Positions 45,492 through 57,555 of a DNA stretch of 64,000 nt are shown here, piece after piece. Every line of letters begins with the position of its first letter. The stretch's first letter is position 1. The stretch covers positions 1-64,000 of the forward strand of contig WHVA01000334.1 in NCBI GenBank assembly GCA_015179125.1. Direction: 5' to 3'. The translations under genes were made by a program, and so were the position numbers. Source of the stretch: Gautieria morchelliformis. Lineage: Eukaryota > Basidiomycota > Agaricomycetes > Gomphales > Gomphaceae. Under the pieces are notes generated by a model that saw only the letters and a program-made list of their open reading frames with translations, searched no databases and was not told where the DNA came from.

Positions 45492-47260
45492 ATGCCAGCC
45501 AAAGGAGATCCAAATTCCTCTGGAGAAGACGAAAACTCATTGAACGAGAATCCAACCCCATCCGAAGAGCCTGAAAATGGCACTTCCACGACGGGTGAGC
45601 TTTAAATATCATCTCATTAGTAGTAACGGTTCGGCAACGCGTTGCAGATCCCGAAGATACAGTGCCACTTCCTGAACATACTCCAGCACAGGAATTGATA
45701 TATAAGTCTGAATTGCCCTCCGCTGTCGAACGTGATGAATCCGCATGTGATGTCAGGCGCTGCATGGCCAAGCTAGTCAGGTTCAGTCGCAAGGACAGCG
45801 GCGTATCTTGCAAGCCTACAGAAGTCGAGTTCCTCATAGAGGTCAAACCTACGCATTCAAATATTGTCCGGTATTTGGAGATCACGGACGAGTATATTTT
45901 TATGGAGCACTGTCCGCTCGGGTCCCTCGATCATTATCTTGCATCGCTTGCAGACGCGCCTGTGGTTGAATGGACGCTTCAGCTCTGTGATGCACTCGTC
46001 TATCTTCATTCTATGGGATGGGCGCACAACCAGCTCCGTCCATCGAATATTCTGGTCGCAGACAATGGTGCTCAATTGAAGATATGTGATTTTGCGCACG
46101 TAACCGCCATCAGAGACAAAGGCGATGAGAATAGCGAGGCACGAGACAATGCTTTCGATATATTTTGTCTGGGATTGGTGTCATGGTTCGTTCAACAGGC
46201 AGGTGAGAGTGTCCCAGACGACCTCTGGAATACTGATAGCAGTATATCCGGGGATCGGTGTCTTCCCATTGATGGGCTTCAATTGTCGGAAGTTATGGAG
46301 CTCTGCTGGTTGAAGCCCGACGTGCGCCCGAGTGCTATCATATTGCGTAATCTACTTCGAGAGATCCAGGAGAATTCCGGAGGTGGCGTTTCGCAGGCAG
46401 ACACTGTCAAACGGCCTGATGGAGATTATCAAAACCAGCGACCGACGCATGGCGTGGAACTCACGAACGACAAGGTTACCCAAGGAGTTGATTCCTCTCC
46501 GGCAAGTGTTTCAAGTTCAAGAGTTCGTCTCGCTGTGGTGAAATTTCCAAAGAAATACTTGCTGGATGTTCCCTTGTACGCACAGGCTAGACAGATCTCT
46601 TGGGCTGCCTTTGATAAGGAACGTACCTTCCTTCACTCCGTCAAACCAGTCCACCCGAATATCGTGCGGTACCTTGCCGTAACAGACAACGCCATATATG
46701 CGGAGCACTACATAGGGTCTCTCGAGTATTATCTTACTCCTGACATGAAGCCTCCCGTCTTTGAGTGGACATTACAGCTGTGCAGTGCCATAGCATACCT
46801 CCACGGGCTTAATTATGCACACTGCCAGGTGAGCCCTTACAACGTTCTCGTTGGCAAGGGAGGCTCGGAACTTCTACTTGGTGATTTTGGCACTGTGGAG
46901 TGTGCCGGCACGCCGTGTGACAAGGCCGACGAATATGGAGCGCCAGAGAACGCTATAACACAACACCAGACGTCCGAGGACTTGTCGGAATACCGCCCTT
47001 GTCGCGCAACGGACGTGTACACGCTTGGGTTGGTGACATGGTTCATGCAGAATGGGGGCAAGCCTATCCCCCACAATTATATATGGTTTCCGGACTCGAG
47101 TGGCTTTCCTCTTTATCTTGATGCGATCCACTCGCATGTGGACATAGTCGACTTCACAGGGCTGCAATTGGTAGAGTTCATGCGCGCGTGCTGGGCACCC
47201 AGTGTTTCCCGGCCGACTTCTAAAGATCTTTTAGAACGCCTACCCACCATGCGAGGGTAA
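45492..47260 (+). CDS. dual pseudokinase protein, copy 1
   Basis: Two exons (45492-45594 and 45648-47260, GT-AG intron) encode 571 residues. The start was chosen because the upstream exon (MPAKGDPNSSGEDENSLNEN) joins in frame; it is an acidic Ser/Glu-rich leader. The protein has two protein-kinase-like domains, roughly residues 70-270 and 325-565. Domain 1: THSNIVRYLE, HNQLRPSNILV where HRDxKxxN is expected, and CDFAHV where DFG is expected. Domain 2: AVVK (candidate VAIK Lys), HPNIVRYL, HCQVSPYNVLV in place of HRD, an intact DFG in LLGDFGTV, and an APE-like GAPEN. Both lack the catalytic Asp, so phosphotransfer is unlikely; a scaffolding or sensing role is inference. The two domains share THSNIVRYLEIT/HPNIVRYLAVT and EWTLQLC motifs, suggesting internal duplication. 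The paralogue is at 50791-52571. Confidence 0.85.
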
Positions 47261-47343
47261 TATTACGTCGAGGGGTCGTCTGGATCAGAGTTGGGGCACA
47301 AATTCTGTTGTTTGGTTCCTTACGCGCGGTAATGATGGATCTG
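47261..47343. other. 3' flank of pseudokinase copy 1
   Basis: Almost identical to the sequence following the paralogue at 52572. It ends at the MITE target duplication. Presumed 3' untranslated region. Confidence 0.5.
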
Positions 47344-47351
47344 ACGATGGG

Positions 47352-48214
47352 TAGTGATGGGCACGGCCTGGCTTGGCCTGAAAGCCGTGGCTTTGGCCTG
47401 GCTCACCCTGGCTTTGGCTTGCTAAAAACCTGAGCCAGGCCATTAGCACTTGGCCTGGCTCGGCTCGGGCTTGGCCTTGGCTTGGGCCGTGGCCTGTTGG
47501 TGGGATAGATTAGTAAGGTTAATAACTGTGATATATATACTATTACCTTGTGAAACACTCGCATATGCCTGTGAAGTGTAGATACATCATTGGGTGACTT
47601 TCCGTAGAGCTAAATTCCTAAATTCCACGTTCTAAACGTCGCGGAACATCGAGCCGAGTAGTAGCCGATGACAGGGAAGCGTTTTACAAGTCCGCTATGA
47701 CAGAAAAATTAATGTTTTAAACCAAAAATTATAGGTTGAAGTAGAATTAGAGTACGGGGTTTTGACAGTAGATTCGATGATCTATAACAGTTCAGATCGC
47801 TGACTTAAATACATAAACACTGTTCTAATTATAGTTGAATCCTTTTTTCTTTGCAAAGTACAAAGCGCGCTTTGTACTTTGCTGCGCTCCTTGTGCTCCT
47901 ATATCCTTTGTCTCTGCACGCGTCATCGGGTTGCGTAAGTGTGCCGAAGTGCCGCTATATCCAACAAAAATAACGGAAGGCGACTGTAACTACACTACAT
48001 ATCATTGAAAAATGTTATATACCCACCAGTATCAGAGCAAACATACCCTGTCCTGTATTTAGGCGCTCGCCAGGCCACGGCTTCCTGGCTCGGCTTTGGC
48101 CTGGAAACCTGAGCCGGGCCATGGAGCCGGATGCGCCAACTTTGGCCTGGCTTGGCCCGGCCTATTGGCGGCTCGGCTCGGCTCACGGCCTGGGCCAGGC
48201 CATGCCCATCACTA
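47352..48214. mobile_element. hAT-type MITE with known empty site
   Basis: An 863-base element with inverted ends tagtgatgggca and tgcccatcacta. It is flanked by the exact 8-base duplication acgatggg (47344-47351 and 48215-48222). The paralogous duplicate reads gatctgacgatgggacgagg without interruption near 52651-52670, which is the natural empty site. Both ends are rich in GGCCTGGC/GGCTTGGCC repeats and the middle is AT-rich. No coding sequence. Eight-base duplications and TAGTG ends fit the hAT superfamily. It inserted after the segmental duplication. Confidence 0.92.
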
Positions 48215-48222
48215 ACGATGGG

Positions 48223-48880
48223 ACGAGGCTCCTGGGCTCCACTATGACTTCCCCGTACAGAACCTGCGCTTTAGAACTTACAACCAATTACTCACCGCAT
48301 TTAGAAAACTCAAAGCGATCCCCACTCCTCTTTCCCAAATCGCCAGCCATACTGTCTGTCAAATTGACGTAAACACATGACTTGTTTGCGTGAGAAAACA
48401 CCTTGAAAGAAAGAACGGTTACGTTACGACAGACAAGCAAATACGGACACAGAGTACGTACAAGAGGACAGCAAAAATTTAGCACATATATGCATCGTCT
48501 TACATGGCCAAAAGGCACAAATGGATTAAAAGAGGACAAGCAAGCAAACCATGATGAGATGAACTCCGGCCGGGAAACACAACATTATATACGTACATGG
48601 CTTGGGAAAGACATACAAGATGGTCACAGGAACCAAAAAGGAGGTGGTGGGAAGGAAGTATTTAGAGCTAAAGATCCCGGGCGTGCGGGGGAGAAGGTAC
48701 GAAACGTTCCAACCCAAATCATACTGCAGGGGGAACCGGTCTGGCACTTATATACAACGCCAGCTAAATTGTCCTCTCAACCTGTCCTCAGATTGTGAGG
48801 CACCGGTCTAATTACAAATAAATTGCACTACACATAACACAGGTAGATCGGAATCGACATCTCGCCCATGCATGATCACT
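48223..48880. other. spacer between pseudokinase 1 and condensin fragment
   Basis: Matches 52667-53322 of the right copy with small indels. It contains no gene; short frames on either strand differ between the two copies and are not conserved. It represents the convergent 3' untranslated regions of the two genes. Confidence 0.5.
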
Positions 48881-49445
48881 CTACGGCTCATCTTCACTAC
48901 CTAGCAAATCGCCCACCTCTCCCTCCTCGTCGTCTGATGCATCCGGTCGGTGACTCTCGAGTAGGTCATTGATTTGCTCGTCCAACTCGGTCTCGTCCCG
49001 TTTTCACTTCGAGACAGGCTGCTCTTTGCTGCTCCTTTCGAATCAATCAGTCGTTCTGGTGATAAAACACTCAACGCCAGTCTGGACTGTCTGAACATAC
49101 CTTCCCTTTCGCTTGGCAGGCGGAGTTGGCGTGCCACTTCCGTCCTCGCTGTTCTCAGACTCGGATTCTGAGCCTGATTCTACAACGATCGAGGGCCGTG
49201 ATTCGCTGGGATTTCGGCTGGTGAGAGGAGTGATACGTGTGTATGGATGAGATACGCTCACGCGGCTCCTTTAGGTAACGTGCGAGGAGTGTCCTTGATC
49301 TTGCTGTTGACGTCACGAGGCGGTCAATGCAATTCGACCCGAAAGCGTTGATCGAGGGAACTTACAGAGCTGTCCCTTGCTCTTGTTTCTTGCAGCAGGA
49401 GTCGTGGCCTCGAAGTCCTCGTCATCTGAAGGTACGTTTAACGTC
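48881..49445 (-). pseudogene. condensin Cnd3 3'-end fragment
   Basis: A duplicate of the last exons of the condensin gene at 53323-57523. It retains the acidic exon with SGSESESENSEDGSGTPTPP and the last exon ending LLGSEDEP. In the last exon one codon that reads Arg in the intact gene (KRKR) is a stop here, and no upstream exons follow past about 49445. It is a by-product of the segmental duplication and cannot make a condensin subunit. Confidence 0.85.
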
Positions 49446-50774
49446 TCGTCCCCCCTTCTCCCTCGCTCGGGATCTTAGCCCCTTCGGCGGAACACCCGAT
49501 CACTTTCTCCAAATCTCTCCTGCCTTGTCACCCATTAACGCGCTCCAGCAACAGATGAAGAGACTGAATCAGAGTAATCCATCATTGCCATACATCAGGA
49601 TTCAGGAAAAAATGGTATGTATTAGTATTTCGTAGACGAAGTAGCGTACATAGAGCGAAGGCTACCCTTGTATATATGGTGTGAGGTACCCACAGTGCAC
49701 TATAGCGATACGGACACAACAGAGAGGCTCCTGTCGCCAGCTCGGCTTCGTGGACCTATTGCACGTGAAGAGTGGATTTAGAGTGGCGAGTGCAAAAAAT
49801 CAGATTAAAAATGCATTGTCCTCCTTCTCATACGACGAAATCTTCTCCCCACGGAAATAATTTATCCACAATGACGATACACTCACAGTACTGCTCAGGC
49901 TGCCAGAATAACTCCACCGACATGATAAAATGTGTTGTTATCAAGGATATTGGAACGGTAGAGACCAACATTGCGAGCAGGACGGTCGGAAACTGCATTG
50001 TAGGTCTTGAGCCACGCCTTGAGCAATCAGTTAAAGTAGATACCTACCATGTACGAGTGTCGGCTTGAGGACCCATTCAAAACGACATGCTATTCCAGCG
50101 ACGGCCCAGGGATTGTTAGCTTGAAACACGCTTCTCAACAAGGAGTGCCATAAGATCGAAGCTCGAGCTGGAAAACACATCGTGCGGTGGCTATGACCAG
50201 CGATACGCCAATGTTAAGTTAAGGCCGAACACAAGGAAAAGAATTGCATCCAACGCGATAAAAGAGAATGCGATCACTACTATACTGAGCCATGTCAGGT
50301 GAGAGTTTGATCCTGAGTCGGACTTGGAGTCCATCCTTGAGGTCTACTAAAGAGAAGATTCGAGAGGGGGCGAATCGCCGGCCTGCTCTTGGAAACGTCG
50401 GAGCCCTCTTACTGTAAAATGAATATTCAGCTTCCACTGATCCAGTGCGGCGAGTGTCGTTTTCCAGGCCCAATGATCTCCAGTACCAGAATTGACAGCT
50501 TACTGCATCATGCCGCATCATGAGTTAGCCTACTGTATAGGAATAGTCGAATTCCCGCCAGGGCAATTTGGTTGTTTCTGGATCAGTGATATAGTACTTG
50601 CAGAGCTTTCAGGTGTCCTATTGCAGTAGTGGCTAGTAATGAGGACTGGGCGTCCTCTTTGAGAACAAACGGTGTTTCCTGCGGCCAAGCTCAAACCGGG
50701 AAGTCGGACTGGTACCAGCAGCCGGACGTGTATTGCTCGGGAATCAAGTAAGGCGTCTGATCTTTTTGGACGAG
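49446..50774. other. unique spacer between duplicated units
   Basis: About 1.3 kb not shared with the duplicated units. A minus-strand frame at 50219-50521 and a plus-strand frame at 49772-50068 have no recognised motifs. The last part (50530-50774) is presumably the promoter region of pseudokinase copy 2. No repeat with a match elsewhere in the window was noticed. Confidence 0.4.
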
Positions 50775-50790
50775 GTTGTTGTCGACGACC

Positions 50791-52571
50791 ATGCCAGCCA
50801 AAGAGGAAGCAAACGTGTCTGAAAAGATGCAAGCCAACCTAGTGAGAAAGATGCTGAAGAACTTGACATTAATGTCGTTGCGGCCACAGGTGAACCTGAA
50901 ATTTCATCCCCGGAATCTTCATTTGTGGTTCACCAATGTTTCGCAGATTCTGAAGATACTGGGTCACCTCCTGAATATACTCCCGCACAGCAAATGATAT
51001 ATCAGTCTGAATCGCGTTCCGTTGTCGAACGTCATGTCGATGAATCCTCATGTGATATCAGACGCTGCATGGCCAAGCTAATCAGGTTTAGTCACAATGA
51101 TGACAGCGACGTATCGTGCAAGCCTACAGAACTCGTGTTCCTCCAAGACGTGAAACCTACGCATTCAAATATTGTCCGGTATTTGGAGATCACGAACGAG
51201 TATATCTTCATGGAACACTGTCCGCTCGGGTCTCTAGATCACTATCTTGGATCCCGTACTAACGTGCCTGTGGTTGAATGGACGCTTCAGCTCTGTAATG
51301 CGCTGGCCTACCTTCATTCTATGGGATGGGCGCACAACCAGCTCCGTCCATCGAATATTCTGGTCGCAGACAATGGTGCTCAATTGAAGATATGTGATTT
51401 TGCGCACGTAACCGCCATTAGAGACAAGGGCGATGAGAATCGCGAGGCGCGTGACGATACCCTTGATATATTTAGCTTGGGATTGGTGGCATGGTTCGTT
51501 CAACAGGCAGGTGAGAGTGTCCCAGACGACCTCTGGGATACCGATAGCAGTTTGTCTGGGGATGGGTGTCTTCCCATTGATGGGCTTCAATTGTCGGAAG
51601 TTATGGAGCTCTGTTGGTCGAAGCCAGACGTGCGCCCAAGTGCTATCATACTGCGCAATCTACTTCGAGAGATCCAAGAGAATTCCGGAGGTGGCGCTTC
51701 GCAGGCAGACACTGTCAAACGGCCTGATGGAGATTATCATAACGAGCCACTGAGGCGTGCCGTAGCACCCATGAACGACAAGATTGCCCAAGGAGTTGGT
51801 TCTTCTCCAGCAAGTGTTTCAAGTTCAAGAGTTCGTCTCGCTGTGGTGAAGATTCCTCGGAAATACGCACTGGCTAATACCTACGGTACGGAGGAAATGC
51901 AGGCCTCTCGGGAAACGTTTGAAAAGGAACGTACCTTCCTTCACTCTGTCAAACCAGTCCACCCGAATATCGTGCGGTACCTTGCCATAACAGACAACGC
52001 CATATATGCAGAGCACTACATAGGATGTCTCGAGTATTACCTTACTCCTGACATGAAGCCTCCCGTCTTTGAGTGGACATTGCAGCTGTGCAGTGCCGTA
52101 GCATACCTCCATGGGCTTAATTATGCACACTGCCAGGTGTTCCCTTACAACGTTCTCGTTGGCAAGGGAGGCTTGGAACTTCTACTAGGTGACTTTGGCA
52201 CTGTGGACTCTGTTGACACGAAGTGTGGTATGATCTCAAACGATGCATATGGACCGCCAGAGAACATTATAACACCGGAGCAGACGTCCGAGGACTTGTC
52301 CGAATACCGCCGTTGTGACGCATCGGACGTGTACACGCTTGGGTTGGTAACATGGTTCATGCAGAATGGCGGCAAGCCTATCCCCAACAATTATACATGG
52401 CTTGACCCCTTGAATGACTATACTTATCTTGAGGTGACCCCCTCGCATTTGGACGTGGTCGACTTCACAGGGCTGCAATTGGTAGAGTTCATGCGCGCGT
52501 GCTGGGCACCCAGTGTTTCCCGGCCGACTTCTAAAGATCTTTTAGACCGCCTACCCACCATGCGAGAGTAA
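50791..52571 (+). CDS. dual pseudokinase protein, copy 2
   Basis: Paralogue of 45492-47260, closely similar along most of the two kinase-like domains. The main exon starts after an acceptor that aligns with that of copy 1 (before SEDTGSPPEY, about 50950) and runs to the stop at 52571. Domain 1 has HNQLRPSNILV and CDFAHV; domain 2 has AVVK, HCQVFPYNVLV and DFGTV. The HRD Asp is again missing in both, so the loss predates the duplication. The leader starts MPAKEEANVSEK at 50791, but the frame that joins the main exon (SEKDAEELDINVVAA) is offset by one base, so the leader carries a frameshift or the real start lies further in (next ATG about 50994). Divergence is concentrated in the leader, the interdomain linker and the segment after AVVKIPRKY. 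Confidence 0.8.
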
Positions 52572-53322
52572 TATTACGTCGTCGAGGGGTCGTCTGGATC
52601 AGAGTTGGGGCACAAATTCTGTTGTTTGGTTCCTTACGCGCGGTAATGATGGATCTGACGATGGGACGAGGCTCCACTATGACTCCTCGTACAGAACCTG
52701 CGCTTTAGAACTTATAACCAATTACTCACCGCATTTCTAAAACTTAAAGCTACCCTCGATCCTCTTTCCCAAATCACTAACCATACTGTCTGTCAAATCG
52801 TCGTAAACACAAGACTTGCTTGCGTGAGAAAACACCTTGAAAGAAATAAAGAACGGTTACGTTACGTCGCGACAGACAAGAAAATAAATACGGACATAGA
52901 GTACAAGAGGACAGCCAGATGAAAAAATCAGCACAAATATGTTGTCTTACATAGGGTACTACCCCAAAAGGCACAAATGGATTAAAAAAGAACAAGCAAG
53001 CAAACCAGAATCGATGAGATGAACTCTGGCGGGGAAAACACAACATTATTTATGTACATGGCTTGGGCAAGACATACAATATGGTCACAGAGAACAAAAA
53101 GGAGGTGGTGGGACGAAAGTGTCTAGAGCTAAAGATCCCGAGCGCGCAAGGGAGAAGGTACCAAACGTTGCAACCCAAATCATACAGGTCTGGCACTCAC
53201 AACGCCAGCTAAATTTGTCCTCTCAACCTGTCCTCAGATTGTGAGGCACCGATCTAATTACAAATAAATTGCACTACACATAACACAGGTAGATCGGAAT
53301 CGACATCTCGCTCACGAGCACT
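52572..53322. other. convergent 3' regions, pseudokinase 2 and condensin
   Basis: 750 bases between the stop of pseudokinase copy 2 and the stop of the condensin gene on the other strand. It contains the empty MITE site near 52651-52670. No gene was seen. Confidence 0.5.
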
Positions 53323-56300
53323 CTACGGCTCATCTTCACTACCTAGCAAATCGTCCACCTCTCCCTCCTCGTCGTCTGACGCATCCGGTCGGTGACTCTC
53401 GAGTAGGTCATTGATTTGCTCGTCCAGCTCGGTTTCGTCCCGTTTTCGCTTCGAGACAGGCTGCTCTTTGCTGCTCCTTTCGAATCAATCAGTCGTTCTG
53501 ATGATAAAACACTTAACGCCAGCCTGGACTGTCTGAACATACCTTGCCTTTCGCTTGGCAGGAGGAGTTGGCGTGCCACTTTCGTCCTCGCTGTTCTCAG
53601 ACTCGGATTCTGAGCCTGATTCTACAACGATCGAGGGCCTTGATTTACTGGGAGTTCGGCTGGTGAGCGGGGGGATACGTGTGTATGGATGAGATACGCT
53701 TACGCGGCTCGTTTCGGTACGGTGCGAGGGGTCACGGGAGGCGAAGCGGCTCGACCAGTGTCCTTGATCTTGCTGTTGACATCACTAGGCGGTCAGTGGA
53801 ATTCCGAAAGCATTGGGGGAAATTACGCACCGTCTCTTGCTCTTGCTCCTGGAAGCAGGAGTCTTCACCTCGAAGTCGTCATCATCCGAAGGTGCGCTTG
53901 TAGACACACTTTGAGATCTATGCGGCACCCCATACTCAGCGCTCGGGCGATGTATCGCTTACAGAATGAGATGTTCACCTCGCAGCTCTTTTCCCAGGCG
54001 GGGGAGGGAAGGCTTCTCCATCCTCATCGTCAGATTTGAACTCATCCAAGAACTCGAATAGCTCCTTGAGATCCTCAAGTTTTCTGAAATCATCCTCGTT
54101 GAATCCCTCCAACGGCTGCGCGAAACGTTTTGTGAGCGCCTTGTCGAAGCGTAGCATAGCGTTCTTCGATGTCGTATCCCTGAGGGGTCGCCGCTATAGC
54201 GTAATCAGAGGGATGCCATGTGTATATTGCAATATAATGACGCACCCGTTGGAGAGTAGTCAAAAGGAGCTTCAGAGTTCGGATCTTGTCCTCATCCGCC
54301 TCGTCAGGGAAATACAGTTTGCCGAGCATCTGGCATAAGATCTTCTTGTCTTCCTCTGTAGAATATTAGGCGCATTGATACCGGAAGCACTAGTAACAGA
54401 TAATGAAACCCCGAGCTTACTGTATATTTCAGGCTTGAACAGGGCCCTCACGATATCGACGGCCAGGTCGACATGTATGACTTTGTCCATAACTTGACCT
54501 CGCATATCACTACGATATTCGATGAGTCACACACAAGCAGTAAAAGATACGTTAGCTCGTACACAGCGTTCCGTGGATCTGTCCAGTCTGCCAAAAGGAG
54601 CGAGATCTGCGAAGGGGGAATCATCTCTAAATCCTCATCCAAGTTTGAATATGTTTCAGAGAGCATCTCATAAGCCGATAGGGCGATCTATGATGTCAAA
54701 TGTTTATGATTTAGTCAGAGGAAAGAAAGGCTACGTACCTTCTGCATCCTTCGTTGGTTTGCAGGGGAGGAGTAGCAGTAGACGGGGAAGAAATATGAGA
54801 GACATTGCCGGAGCTCCTGGTTATCTTTCGTGTATGGGGAGATATAGACGAGGACAAGGCATTTAAGAACCTGTTCAGAACATTGAGAAACAGCACGGTG
54901 CTGAAATGCCAAGTAATCGCACCCGTTCGTCGGTTACCATGCCGCTGAGCATGAGCTTTGAAATCCCTACACAGGCAACCGCCTGGGCCTCCTCCGACTC
55001 CTCATTCTCAAGCACGTGGAGTAAAAATTCCACGATTCTTTCGCCCTGAATATTATCATCAGCATCAGCGCACCAAAACATGTAACACAAAAATATCTTA
55101 CCGCATCTCCTGGGCGTCCAAGAAACTCATTCTCGTGCACCATCAGGATGTCGAACACGATTTTGAGCACGCGGATCTTGAGGATCTCGGGTGCAGCCTG
55201 GACTTGATTTATGAATAGTTGGAACGAGTTCAGCGCCATCCTCTGTGCACAAAGGCAACATGAATCAGCATCATCATCCCACAGATTTAAAGTGAAAATT
55301 GAAATTTCTACCTTGGCAATCAAACAACATAAGCCGAGGCTAACCAAACCTTTCTCCCTCAGGGCCATCTCTTTTGCTTTGACATTTGGTAATATAAGCT
55401 CGCCCAAAATACCCTCTAACGTCGAGTTGTCTTCGAATGTCTTCTTCCCCCGTGAGTCAGGGCCGCACTATAGAATGCATGGATACAACGTACCCCGTTC
55501 ACGCGCTCGAGCATGCCGATGCAGAGATTCAAACAACGCAAATCAATCATTGCCATGCGCGCTTTGTCTTTCTCGGAGAGATCTGTGCGGGGGACAGTGG
55601 GCTCTGCGGTTTTCGCCTTCTTTGGAGTGTCGCCGGCCTGCGTCGCGTCTTCGGCTTCGTCCACCTGGTGCACGTGAAAATATGAGTGAGGGGGTGTGGA
55701 AAACAGAGTAAAATAGGACGGACTGCTTCTTCTTCTTTCTCCGGCTCCCCGTTATCGCGAAGCTCGTGGACAACTTCGACGACGACCCGAATAAGGTCAC
55801 GTTCATTGGGGGAGAGTATGCGGAGCACATCCAGACAGCGTGCCACGAGCCCCTCTGGCAGAGAGTCTTGTGAAATCATCTCACCTGGAACAGGGAGTGA
55901 GCGTGAGGCGGGAGCCAGCACATGGAAAGTGCGACGGGACGTACGGACGAGACCAAACATCTTGCGTCTACCTATTTCGTCGGCATAGTCCAGGTTGACT
56001 GCGAGGCGCAACATCTCGCCAATGACGAACTCTTGGTCCGCACGTGCCTCTTCGTTGGCCTCCTGCTCCTCTTCGTTGTACTTACCAAGGAGTCGGGCCT
56101 CTTCGTCCGCCTGGATCTGTTCGAGCAGGCGGTTGTAGGCTGCTTGGATTTTGAACGCCAGAGCAGTAACGACGGGAAGAGAAGATTCCAGGCGGCCATC
56201 ATCCTTGGTATTGATACAGTGTTCAACGAAAACACGAATGAGAAACGCCTTTTCAGGCGTCAACTCGTTCCAAAAGGCCTCTGCAACCCAGTAAGACACC

Positions 56301-57523
56301 ACTAGACTTACCAGTTCATCTGACTCACCATCGAACTCGGCATTGTCAAAAATATCAGGCCGTGTCACAAACACGGAAAATAGGGCGTCCTCCGCGACCT
56401 CACTTCCCAGTAGATCGAAGGTTAGCAGAAATTCTAGCAAGCCGCCCCCAATTACGCCTACCCAGGTCCCGATGAGCTTCCCCGCCGCTGCGCGAACGGG
56501 TGCCTGCCGGTCACCAAGGCCATTACGCACGATGAGTTCGCGTTGGGCGATTGTGAGCTGCTTCGGGTGCTGCAGATTGCTAAGGACGTGGGAGTAGACA
56601 ATTTTGCGGATGACGTCGTCGGTGTCGCGGGTGCGCGAAAGGATAGCATTGAATGTGCGTTGGGTAGCCGGGATATTGAGCAGGGCCGCTCGACGTACCT
56701 CTCTTCATTGTTACGGCAGTCAGTAGAAAGTTCTGACGACAGTGTAGTTGCCGCTCACGCTGCAGTATCAAATTGGAGGATTTCCATGAGGACTTCTATC
56801 ACGTCCGGTTCGCCCTCGTCGAGATCTTCTGGGTCTTCTGTGCCAGCAAGCTTAGAGAGCGCAATGACGGCCTGAATTCGCACAGAAGATTCTTTGTCGT
56901 TGATACGCTCCAACAACGACGCGCGTAGAAGGGTATAAATATCATCACTATGTGCCAGATGGGTGTTGGCGGGATATAATGGGCAAGTGTACTTACTCGA
57001 TCTCCCCGAGATGTGAAATCATTTCTGCAACGATTTGGAGGACGCGATACCGGACATTTTTGTCCTTGGCGAGGAAACCTTTGAGAAGATGCTTCAGAAG
57101 ACGCGCCACGAAGCGCGTGGCAGGCGTGTCTTCGTTTTCATCTCCGTCGCCCTTTTCCTCAGCAGCTACAACCCGTCGTCAGAGCATTCAGACCAGAACT
57201 AGTTCGAGCTCACCCTTCTCATTCATGAACCGGACAAAACCTCCCACAAACTTGACCACGCGGTCCGCCAGCAACACGCCCTTCTTGACATGAAGAACGC
57301 GATTCATCATATCGATGAAAGCATCCTCAAACGCCCTTTCTCCCACCAGCTTTACGCTTTCCCCATTCTGTACCGACTGGACATGCGTAGCAGCCTCCTT
57401 GTGGAGTTTGTGGAGAGCGACACGGTTCTTCTGGTGGTTTGCAGTGGTGCTCTGGGCTTGTTCAAAGAACTTGGGAAGGGCGGTAGTTATCGAGTCAGTA
57501 ATGGAGGACGTTCTGACAGGCAT
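53323..57523 (-). CDS. condensin complex subunit Cnd3/CAP-G
   Basis: A HEAT-repeat (HAWK) subunit of condensin, which compacts chromosomes in mitosis with the SMC2/SMC4 pair; known as Ycg1 in yeast and CAP-G in animals. About 15 exons on the minus strand from ATG at 57523-57521 (MPVRTSSITDSITTALPKFF) to TAG at 53323. Signatures in order: FEQAQSTTANHQKNRVALHK, SVKLVGERAFEDAFIDMMNR, DRVVKFVGGFVRFMNEKGE, RRAALLNIPATQRTFNAILS, DTDDVIRKIVYSHVLSNLQH, NGLGDRQAPVRAAAGKLIG, SYWVAEAFWNELTPEKAFLI, GEMLRLAVNLDYADEIGRRK, ARCLDVLRILSPNERDLIRV, and the Cnd3 C-terminal part (EKGLVSLGLCCLIAK, ALTKRFAQPLEGFNEDDF, LKELFEFLDEFKSDDEDGEA). It ends in an acidic Ser-rich tail and DDLLGSEDEP. The first GTG in frame upstream was not used because the family starts near PVRT. 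Looks intact; not every junction was checked. Confidence 0.9.
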
Positions 57524-57555
57524 GGGGGGGACACGGTCTAGGACGCGGTTTGACA

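Larger units (their letters stand above)
45475..49445 (+). repeat. segmental duplication, left copy
   Basis: A tandem direct duplicate of about 50775-53900. It contains a dual-kinase-like gene, its 3' flank and the 3' end of the condensin gene. The copy is longer only because of the MITE at 47352-48214. Similarity fades near 49445, where the right copy continues into the intact condensin gene, so this copy ends in a truncated gene. Confidence 0.85.
50775..53900 (+). repeat. segmental duplication, right copy
   Basis: Partner of 45475-49445 in the same orientation. It carries the second pseudokinase gene and joins the intact condensin gene, so it is likely the original location of the condensin 3' end. 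It lacks the MITE. Confidence 0.85.
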
